DNA of 8,137 nt. Source: an uncultured Butyricicoccus sp. (GTDB lineage: Bacteria > Bacillota > Clostridia > Oscillospirales > Butyricicoccaceae). Positions 1 to 5,371 of this stretch are shown one piece after another. The first letter of the stretch is position 1, and each line of letters starts with the position of its first letter. The notes under the pieces are model-generated. The model saw only the letters and a list, made by a program, of their open reading frames with translations, had not been told where the DNA came from and made no database searches. The stretch lies in the NCBI GenBank assembly GCA_947575935.1, contig CANPPM010000121.1, positions 1-8,137 of the forward strand, read 5' to 3'. A program made the translations under genes and the position numbers.

Positions 1-29
1 TGGGCGTATTGACATTTTTCAAACAAGCC

Positions 30-623
30 CTAGAGAAGGCGTGCCCGTGCCAGTTTGCTCAGCGACTGCGGATGCAGGTGAAATTCAGCTGCGAGAGTCT
101 GTCCCAGTGCCAGGAAGGGCGCTTCGGGCCCTTCCTTATGCTCCAATTCAATTTCACAGAGCGGTGCGTAACGGCCGCCGGAAGACATGCGGCCCCGGTC
201 CAGTGCCAGCTCGGCTACACTGTCATCCTGCCGTAGCGTGATCGCGTATCGTGAAAAAGTAATCCGGCAGGTCTCGGACAGCGGAAGCGTGCGCAGACGG
301 CTGCAGAGTGCAGCCGGAGCGCCTGCAGCCGGCAGGGCCGCCAGCCCGTCTTCCAGATTGGCGGCGTGGCATTCATATTCTTCATGGCGGTGCAGGCCAT
401 CGGCGGCCGGAGCACCGCGCAGCTTGAGGCAGCATACGCCTGCGCCGTTTTCCCGGCGCAGGCGCAGGGCGATCTGTTCGGCGGCAAGCGTTTCGTCGGG
501 GGTGTCAAAGTATTGGGCGTCCATTTCGGTCAGTTTCGCACCGGTTGCATCTAAATCAAGCGCCCAGAGAAGTACCGCATCCTGGAGCGCGGCAAAGGCG
601 TCCCATTTAAATTCTTGTTCCAT
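30..623 (-). CDS. CYTH-domain protein, probable triphosphate tunnel phosphohydrolase
   Basis: A 197-residue protein of the CYTH / triphosphate tunnel metalloenzyme superfamily, whose members hydrolyse inorganic triphosphate, thiamine triphosphate or nucleoside triphosphates, or cyclise ATP, in a beta-barrel tunnel using divalent metal. The family's N-terminal ExExK signature is present (E2, E4, K6). Alternating charged tunnel residues follow: RLRR at 54-57, K67 in LKLRG, EEYE at 81-84, R120 and R125, E138 and D142 in AELALDRG, EIELE at 157-161, and a C-terminal SKLARAR with K190. The start at 623 is preferred over an upstream in-frame ATG at 659 because GAGGGGG lies 6 bases before it, the ExExK motif should be at the extreme N-terminus, and the longer form would overlap proA. 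It starts 13 bases after the proA stop, so it is probably the last gene of the proBA transcript. Family assignment is firm; the substrate cannot be read from sequence. Confidence 0.82.
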   Translation of the reverse strand: MEQEFKWDAFAALQDAVLLWALDLDATGAKLTEMDAQYFDTPDETLAAEQIALRLRRENGAGVCCLKLRGAPAADGLHRHEEYECHAANLEDGLAALPAAGAPAALCSRLRTLPLSETCRITFSRYAITLRQDDSVAELALDRGRMSSGGRYAPLCEIELEHKEGPEAPFLALGQTLAAEFHLHPQSLSKLARARLL

Positions 624-636
624 TATTTGCCCCCTC

Positions 637-1884
637 TCAGCGTGTCTGACCGTTTCCATAAATGATGTATTTGGTGGAGGTCAGGGCCTCCAGTCCCATC
701 GGGCCGCGGGCATGGAGCTTTTGGGTTGAGATGCCGATTTCTGCGCCAAAGCCGAATTCAAAACCGTCGGTAAACCGCGTTGATGCATTCGCATAGACGG
801 CAGCGGCATCTACCTCGTCCAGAAAGCGTTCGGCTGCGGTATAGGATTCTGTCACGATGCATTCGGAATGGCCTGTGTTATAGGTGTTGATGTGTGAGAT
901 TGCTTCGTCGAGCGAATCGACGACCTTGACCGAAATCTCATAATCCAGATATTCGCGCGCATAGTCCTCTTCTGTTGCGGGCAGAACCAGCCCGCCCAGG
1001 ATGTCCCGCGTACGAGGACAGCCGTGCAGCCTGACCTGGTCAGATGCAAGCGCTTCGGCGGCCATTGGAAGGAAGCGCGGTGCAACATCGGTGTGCACCA
1101 GCAGGCTTTCGGCTGCGTTACAGACTGAAACACGCTGGCACTTGGCATTTTTCAGGATGGCAGTTGCCTTGGTCAAGTCTGCAGACGCGTCCACATAAAT
1201 ATGGCAATTGCCGGTGCCGGTTTCGATGACAGGTACAGTGGCGTGTGCCACTACTGTACGGATGAGCCCAGCCCCGCCGCGGGGGATCAGAACATCCAGA
1301 TAGCCATTGAGCCGCATCATTTGGTTTGCTGTCTCGCGGCTGGTATCCTCTACCAGATTGATTGCGTTCTCGGGAAGGCCGCAGGATACGAGCGCGGTGC
1401 GCATCAGCTGCGTCAGGCACTGTGAGGTACGAAAGGCCTCTTTGCCGCCGCGTAAGATGCAGGCAGAGCCTGCCTTGAAGCACAGTGCCGCCGCGTCGAC
1501 GGTGACGTTAGGCCTGGCCTCGTAAATAATGCCGATGACGCCCATCGGCACACGCTTTTTTCCGATCCGAAGGCCATTCGGGCGGGTTTTCATCCACAAG
1601 ACCTCGCCGACCGGGTCATCCAGGGCGGCAACCTGCCGTACGCCCTGCGCGATCCCGGCGATACGCGCTGGGGTGAGCGTCAGACGGTCTATCAGACCGT
1701 CGTTCAGGCCGGTGTTCCGGCCTTGGGCAATATCCTCGGCGTTCGCGGAGAGGATGGCATCGGTATGTTGTTCAAGCGCGGCTGCGATGGCTTCTAATGC
1801 ACGGTTCTTTTCGGATGCACCCAGGCGAGCGACCGCCTGTTTGGCGGAGCGGGCGCTTTCCGCGATGGTTTGCAAATCTCGCAT
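637..1884 (-). CDS. proA: Glutamate-5-semialdehyde dehydrogenase (gamma-glutamyl phosphate reductase)
   Basis: A complete 415-residue ProA, the usual length for the family. It reduces gamma-glutamyl phosphate with NADPH to glutamate-5-semialdehyde in the cytoplasm, the second step of proline synthesis. The aldehyde-dehydrogenase fold is clear: the N-terminal ARSAKQAVARL helix, the VPMGVIGIIYEARPNVTVDAA cofactor region near 112-132, LRGGKEA at 144-150, IPRGGAGLI near 200-208, ETGTGNCHIYVD at 221-232, the catalytic Cys255 in VSVCNAAESLLVH, and RGPMGLEALTSTKY near the C-terminus. The ATG at 1884 is preceded by AAGGGGG about 9 bases upstream. It lies 65 bases after proB and 13 bases before the CYTH gene on the same strand, so it is almost certainly cotranscribed with proB. 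I saw nothing broken or unusual. Confidence 0.97.
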   Translation of the reverse strand: MRDLQTIAESARSAKQAVARLGASEKNRALEAIAAALEQHTDAILSANAEDIAQGRNTGLNDGLIDRLTLTPARIAGIAQGVRQVAALDDPVGEVLWMKTRPNGLRIGKKRVPMGVIGIIYEARPNVTVDAAALCFKAGSACILRGGKEAFRTSQCLTQLMRTALVSCGLPENAINLVEDTSRETANQMMRLNGYLDVLIPRGGAGLIRTVVAHATVPVIETGTGNCHIYVDASADLTKATAILKNAKCQRVSVCNAAESLLVHTDVAPRFLPMAAEALASDQVRLHGCPRTRDILGGLVLPATEEDYAREYLDYEISVKVVDSLDEAISHINTYNTGHSECIVTESYTAAERFLDEVDAAAVYANASTRFTDGFEFGFGAEIGISTQKLHARGPMGLEALTSTKYIIYGNGQTR

Positions 1885-1949
1885 AAACGGTATCCCCCTT
1901 TTGTGTATCTGTAAAATTTTCCTAGCAGGAAAGGAGCGCTGTTTGTTGT

Positions 1950-2768
1950 TTACGGGTGTTGGCGAGGCGGGGTTGGGCTGGTGAACAGCGTCCCCGCAAT
2001 GCGTCCTTCGACGATCTCATACAGCACTTCGGCGCGGTCGCCCTTGGTGATCAGCATTGGGATGCCGGCATCCATACACAGCTCGGCAGCGGTCAGCTTG
2101 GTTGCCATGCCGCCCGTACCGCCAGCAGTGCCGGGGCCCCCTGCAATTGCGCGGAGCCGTGCGTCGATCCGCTCTACTACCGGGATCAGGCGGGCGTCTG
2201 GGTCATGGCGCGGATCGGCGCTGTACAGGCCCTCAATATCGGTGAAGATAATCAGCAGGTCGGCGCCGCATAGCCGCGCAACCACAGCCGACAGCGTGTC
2301 ATTGTCGCCGAAGGATTCGACCTGTTCAATCTCGTCGATGGCAACGGTATCGTTTTCATTCACAATCGGTACGACCCCGGTTTCGAGCAGTGCGTCGAAG
2401 GTATTACGGATGTTGTCGCGCTGGTGGTCGTTTGAGACATTTTCCCTTGTCAAGAGAATCTGGGCGACGTTAACGCCATATTCCAAAAATAATTTATCAT
2501 AAAAGTGCATCAGCTCGCATTGACCGACTGCCGCTGCCGCCTGCTTCATGCGGGTGCTGGACGGTCGTTGGGTCAGTCCAAGCTTATTCACCCCGACGCC
2601 GATGGCGCCCGAGGATACCAGTACCATTTCGAAGCCGCGGTTTTCCAGGTCGCAGAGGCAGCGTACCAGGCGTTCAATCGCGCGGATGTTCAGTTTGCCG
2701 GTTGGATAGGTCAGGGTGGAGGTGCCCACCTTGACGACGATACGGCGGATAGAATCCATATTCAGCAT
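1950..2768 (-). CDS. proB: Glutamate 5-kinase, short form without PUA domain
   Basis: A 272-residue ProB, which phosphorylates glutamate to gamma-glutamyl phosphate with ATP; this is the committed and normally proline-inhibited step of proline synthesis. Amino-acid kinase motifs are intact: IVVKVGTSTLT near residues 10-20, VLVSSGAIGVGVNKLG, VNENDTVAIDEIE, FGDNDTLSAVVA, LLIIFTDIEGLYSADPR, and GGTGGMATKLTAAELCMDAGI. The C-terminal PUA domain of the ~367-residue E. coli type is absent; short forms of this kind occur in other bacteria. I chose the ATG at 2768 because AGGAG lies 7 bases upstream. An ATG at 2759 (MDSIRR) also fits the family start, and the ATG at 2825 would add 19 residues that do not resemble ProB. 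It follows a strong promoter and a long structured leader and heads the proB-proA-CYTH operon. Confidence 0.95.
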   Translation of the reverse strand: MLNMDSIRRIVVKVGTSTLTYPTGKLNIRAIERLVRCLCDLENRGFEMVLVSSGAIGVGVNKLGLTQRPSSTRMKQAAAAVGQCELMHFYDKLFLEYGVNVAQILLTRENVSNDHQRDNIRNTFDALLETGVVPIVNENDTVAIDEIEQVESFGDNDTLSAVVARLCGADLLIIFTDIEGLYSADPRHDPDARLIPVVERIDARLRAIAGGPGTAGGTGGMATKLTAAELCMDAGIPMLITKGDRAEVLYEIVEGRIAGTLFTSPTPPRQHP

Positions 2769-2971
2769 GTTGCTGCTCCTGTTCTGCTCCCGCCTATGCA
2801 GGAGGATGATTTTGGGCTTGTCCATCGGCCTGCATGACCGCGCAGCGGGAGGATAAGACAGGTTGCCGGACGCAGTACCGCAGCGATAGAAAAGGAGGCG
2901 TGGACAGCGCGCGGTGGAAGAGCCTCTCGTGATGGTTCCATAAATGGATCGCTGCGATACGAGGTTTGCCT
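2769..2971 (-). promoter_or_regulatory. Structured 5' leader of proBA mRNA
   Basis: About 200 nt of untranslated RNA are expected between the predicted start point (near 2971) and the proB ATG. A 13-bp stem with one G-U pair can form between 2960-2948 (GTATCGCAGCGAT, minus strand) and 2887-2875 (ATCGCTGCGGTAC), enclosing about 60 nt that contain smaller hairpins such as TGGAA/TTCCA. Downstream, CTCCCGC (2851-2845) can pair with GCGGGAG (2793-2787), and CTCCTG (2804-2799) with CAGGAG (2781-2776), the latter including the proB Shine-Dalgarno site. Pairings were found by eye. No terminator with a U-tract is seen before proB, which points to control of translation rather than transcription if the leader is regulatory. 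I do not recognise a known riboswitch class. Confidence 0.5.
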
Positions 2972-2977
2972 GCGGAC

Positions 2978-3006
2978 ATTATACCACAGCGGCAAGGGGT
3001 TGGCAA
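2978..3006 (-). promoter_or_regulatory. Sigma-A type promoter of proBA operon
   Basis: On the minus strand, a -35 element TTGCCA (3006-3001) is separated by exactly 17 bases from a perfect -10 element TATAAT (2983-2978). Transcription should start near 2971. It lies directly downstream of the hairpin terminator of the preceding unit and upstream of proB, as expected for an independent operon promoter. Confidence 0.85.
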
Positions 3007-3043
3007 TGGACAATTCGGGCGCGGTGCAGGATTTGGAAGAGGG

Positions 3044-3080
3044 GACCGCCCCGAAAGCGCGTTCTCGCGCCGGGGCGGTC
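3044..3080. terminator. Hairpin terminator after the GH18 remnant
   Basis: A perfect 10-bp stem, GACCGCCCCG (3080-3071, minus strand) with CGGGGCGGTC (3053-3044), encloses a second 5-bp stem GCGCG-AGAA-CGCGC (3070-3057) and a TTT bulge. It starts 16 bases past the GH18 stop and ends before the proB promoter. The following minus-strand bases (CCCCTCTTCC) are pyrimidine-rich but not a clean U-tract, so the structure is certain while intrinsic termination is likely rather than proven. Confidence 0.65.
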
Positions 3081-3095
3081 TGGTAGAGCATACGT

Positions 3096-3422
3096 TCAGT
3101 TCAGTTTTTCGATTTCGAACAGCGCGTTCAGCACCATCCAGAGCTGCGGGAAGTACTGCATGATGTTCCAGACGGAGATCCCACGCAGGCGGTACTCGTT
3201 GGCGAGCAAAAGCTTTGCGCGGATAGAACGCGCGTCCTCGAACCAGACCTCGTGCTCTGCATTGCCGCGCCAGTATTTGTAATAGGGGGTTTGTGCGGTT
3301 TCGTCGAACTGGATATGCGCGCCGACCTGGATCGCCTGGTCGATGGCTTCGACATTGGAGATCGCCCTTGCGACCGATTCGCCTGGGATATAGGGAAGCG
3401 TCCATGCAATGCCCGGAGGTTG
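3096..3422 (-). pseudogene. 3' remnant of a YaaH/SleL-like GH18 spore peptidoglycan hydrolase
   Basis: An open frame encodes about 107 residues matching the C-terminal quarter of the GH18 domain found in spore-wall N-acetylglucosaminidases of the YaaH/SleL type, which cleave cortex or cell-wall glycan. Recognisable landmarks are GIAWTLPYIPGE, the ARAISNVEAI helix, HIQFDETAQTPYYKYW, HEVWFEDARSIRAKLLLANEY, LRGISVWNIMQYFPQ and the closing WMVLNALFEI, ending in TGA at 3098-3096. The N-terminal LysM repeats and the catalytic DxxDxE strand of such proteins are absent. There is no start codon or ribosome site at its beginning; the frame runs straight into the recombinase stop codon TAA at 3425-3423. 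Comparison with the family pattern (usually an aromatic residue, then Gly-x-x-Trp) suggests host sequence begins at or near 3413 and that the bases just above derive from the element. On its own it cannot be active. The missing 5' part is not visible in the window. Confidence 0.85.
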
Positions 3423-4967
3423 TTACCATCCGGTATCGGGAAAAAGGGGGTAAACCGTCAGCGTTAGGTCGCTGCCGTCGGGATGTGCGGATGGACGGGT
3501 TTTCCGGTAGGTAATGTGATGCAGCGCCGCTTTCAGCAGGCAGTTTTTCGCCTCTGCAGTAGAGAGGGATTCGTAGAGCGCCGCCGCACTGGAGATTGTG
3601 GGGGATCGCGTCAAACAGGCTGCGGCTTGCTGTTCACACTGGATCATCGCGCGCCGGCATGCCTGTACGGTCTGCCCCAGCTGTTCAAGCCGCGCCAGAA
3701 GGGTGCGTTGCCTGGCGGCAAACGCTTCGGGTGTATAGATCCCTTTTTCGACGAATTCAAAGGCCTTTTCCAGTTGTTCATTTGCGGCATTTTGTTCACG
3801 CTGCGCATGGAAGAGCGCCTCCCGGGCAGCCGCCTTTTCGGTCTCCACCGGGGAGGGCTCCGCATGGCTTTGGATGGGATAGGCGGTCAGCCATTGAGCA
3901 AGGGAATCCGTCAGTGCTTGCTCGGCTTCCTGTAGGCGGGAGGAAACCATGCCGCAGTGATGATGGCAAAATAAGACCTGCGAGCCGTTCGGACCGGGAC
4001 GGGACTGTATTTTGTGGCCGCAGTTTTCACAGATCAGGATACCTGCAAAGGGGTTTTGCAGCCGTTTGTCATGCCGTACCGGATGGAAGCTGCGGGCGGC
4101 GAGCTTGGTCTGTGCGGCCTGCCAGACGTCCTCGGAGATCAGCGGCGTATGGCGGCCCTTATACATGGGGTATTCCTTTGCGCGGGGGTAGTGGCGTACA
4201 AGCGTCCCGCCGCGAAGCTGCTTGCGGACCGGTCTGCGTCCAAAGGTAATGTAGCCGGCATAGAGTGGATTCCGAAGGATTTCGCGCACGATACCGGCGT
4301 TGAACGGCTTTCCGGTTGCAGAGCGGTAGCCTAGTGCGTTCAGATGGGCGGACAGGCGGGTCGTACCCATTTCGGGGTCGGAGAGATACAGCTGAAAAAC
4401 CGCGCGGATGGCGCCGGCATCCCGGTTTGGAACCAGGGAGCAGCCCTTTTCCTGCGGAAGCCTGCAGGGGTCATACCCATAGGGGGCGGGCCCGCCCAGC
4501 CACTTCCCCTCGCGTGCCGTTGCGCTCCGCCCAGCCTGTAGTCGACGGTTGATGGTTTTATATTCCCGCCTTGACATAAATAGGCCGAACTCGAAATATT
4601 CTTCATCGAATTCATCGGCAGGGTCATAGGTTTTGATGGGGGTGATGATCCGTGTTCCGGAGTATTTGAAGGCCTGTGCGACAATCCCCTGGTCAATGGT
4701 CTCGCCGCGCGCAAGACGCTCAACCTCCATGACCAGGACGCCTTCCCAGACGCCTGCTTCTACTTCAGAAAGCAGTTTCTGCATCTGCGGCCGGGCTGCG
4801 ATGGTTTCGCCGGAAACAATTTCTTCATAGACTGCGCCGACCGGAAGGGTATGTTTTTGTGCGAGGGCCAGCAGCGCGGCGCGGTGACGGGCCAGGGTTT
4901 CGCCCTCTCCGTGCGCTTCTGCATCGAGGTCGGCACGGGATTTTCGTAAGTAAACTGCATAGGACAT
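3423..4967 (-). CDS. Large serine recombinase (integrase of a mobile or intervening element)
   Basis: A complete 514-residue large serine recombinase. Such enzymes cut both DNA strands through a phosphoserine link and integrate, excise or invert DNA between short attachment sites. The resolvase-type catalytic domain occupies about residues 1-150: YLRKS with catalytic Ser10 and Arg8, VMEVERLARG at 79-88, and FMSRREYKTINRRLQAGR leading into helix E. The recombinase domain follows (WLGGPAPYGYDP at 156-167, then the RNPLYAGYITFGRR region near 232-245). A zinc ribbon has C313, C316, C334 and C338, and a coiled coil rich in Glu, Gln and Ala spans about 375-445, including the family's KGIYTPEAFAARQ segment. 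The ATG at 4967 follows AAGGGGGG by a few bases, but that site lies in a hairpin arm. The stop codon adjoins the GH18 remnant, so an attachment-site junction should lie near 3410-3430. Activity looks intact; the element's other end was not found. Confidence 0.95.
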   Translation of the reverse strand: MSYAVYLRKSRADLDAEAHGEGETLARHRAALLALAQKHTLPVGAVYEEIVSGETIAARPQMQKLLSEVEAGVWEGVLVMEVERLARGETIDQGIVAQAFKYSGTRIITPIKTYDPADEFDEEYFEFGLFMSRREYKTINRRLQAGRSATAREGKWLGGPAPYGYDPCRLPQEKGCSLVPNRDAGAIRAVFQLYLSDPEMGTTRLSAHLNALGYRSATGKPFNAGIVREILRNPLYAGYITFGRRPVRKQLRGGTLVRHYPRAKEYPMYKGRHTPLISEDVWQAAQTKLAARSFHPVRHDKRLQNPFAGILICENCGHKIQSRPGPNGSQVLFCHHHCGMVSSRLQEAEQALTDSLAQWLTAYPIQSHAEPSPVETEKAAAREALFHAQREQNAANEQLEKAFEFVEKGIYTPEAFAARQRTLLARLEQLGQTVQACRRAMIQCEQQAAACLTRSPTISSAAALYESLSTAEAKNCLLKAALHHITYRKTRPSAHPDGSDLTLTVYPLFPDTGW

Positions 4968-4973
4968 AAAAGC

Positions 4974-5011
4974 CCCCCTTTCCTTCTGATACAGGGTATG
5001 AGGAAAGGGGG
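4974..5011. promoter_or_regulatory. Inverted repeat covering the recombinase ribosome site
   Basis: CCCCCTTTCCT (4974-4984) and AGGAAAGGGGG (5001-5011) form a perfect 11-bp inverted repeat with a 16-base spacer that itself contains ATAC-AGG-GTAT. In recombinase mRNA the upstream arm pairs with the Shine-Dalgarno sequence AAAGGGGGG just before the ATG at 4967, so the hairpin should block ribosome access. As DNA, the same palindrome could be an operator or recombinase-binding site in the divergent intergenic region. The repeat is seen directly; its role is inferred. Confidence 0.6.
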
Positions 5012-5085
5012 ATGGTCATGACAGCAGGGCCGCTTGGGACGGATAGGACAGGCCCGGGGGGCATATTTTAGGGTGAGGTGATTGT

Positions 5086-5262
5086 ATGGCAGTCGTGAAA
5101 ACCTATCAGTTTGATGGTAAGACGGTGCAGATGGCGGATGATTTCTATCGGGATGTTTCAAAAGAAGAAATTTTGCAGCGCATCCGGCAGTTTCAGGAGG
5201 CGGCGGGGGCGCTCCTGTATCGCCAGCAGAAGGCCATGGAGGGGAAAGGGACGGTGGGCTGA
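5086..5262 (+). CDS. Small protein of unknown function, divergent from recombinase
   Basis: A 58-residue ORF starting MAVVKTYQFDGKTVQMADDF and ending in GKGTVG. The ATG is preceded by GAGGTG five bases upstream, a good ribosome site, and the reading frame is clean to TGA at 5260-5262. It has no signal peptide or membrane segment. The first ~20 residues look like a short beta hairpin; residues 25-52 (KEEILQRIRQFQEAAGALLYRQQKA) look like one amphipathic helix. It lies head to head with the large serine recombinase, 118 bases apart, so it probably belongs to the same element. I do not recognise a named family. Its size, charge and position make a recombination directionality factor or an autoregulator plausible, but this is inference from context only. 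It is the only gene in this part of the window on the plus strand. Confidence 0.7.
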   Translation: MAVVKTYQFDGKTVQMADDFYRDVSKEEILQRIRQFQEAAGALLYRQQKAMEGKGTVG

Positions 5263-5285
5263 CTGCCCGCCCGATGGGAAATGGA

Positions 5286-5315
5286 CAGGCCCTCCCGCCA
5301 AAGCGAAAAGGCCTG
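5286..5315. terminator. Weak inverted repeat between convergent genes
   Basis: The 109-base gap between the convergent small ORF and the chemotaxis receptor gene holds CAGGCC (5286-5291) and GGCCTG (5310-5315) around an 18-base loop, with a second imperfect 6-bp stem at about 5319-5333. Neither is followed by a convincing T-run. A bidirectional terminator would be expected here, but the evidence is thin. I saw nothing else in the gap, and no remnant of the GH18 5' portion. Confidence 0.25.
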
Positions 5316-5371
5316 CCGCACAGCCGCTGCGCCCGATTGATAGGTTTGCTTTCGCTGCGTACCAGAGGGAT

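Noticed and set aside
2769..2825. N-terminally longer ProB starting at 2825
   Set aside because: The added residues do not resemble ProB, the ATG at 2768 has a proper AGGAG site 7 bases upstream, and the extension would consume the leader.
2905..2945. Possible T-box core in the proB leader (TGGAACC, and ACCGCG a little further on)
   Set aside because: The two halves of the T-box consensus occur separately and too close to the transcript start, with no specifier stem or following terminator/antiterminator pair that I could identify.
2794..3429. Long minus-strand open frame spanning the GH18 remnant, terminator, promoter and leader
   Set aside because: It runs through a strong hairpin and a near-consensus promoter, is out of frame with the clear GH18 match, and its translation is arginine- and proline-rich like an off-frame reading of GC-rich DNA.
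3596..4249. 217-codon plus-strand open frame opposite the recombinase
   Set aside because: It is antisense to the conserved recombinase domains and zinc ribbon, and its product shows no recognisable domain.
5041..5085. Promoters for the recombinase and small ORF in their shared intergenic region (TATTTT / TAAAAT)
   Set aside because: The AT-rich hexamers have no acceptable -35 partner at 16-18 bases on either strand, so I could not support a specific promoter call.
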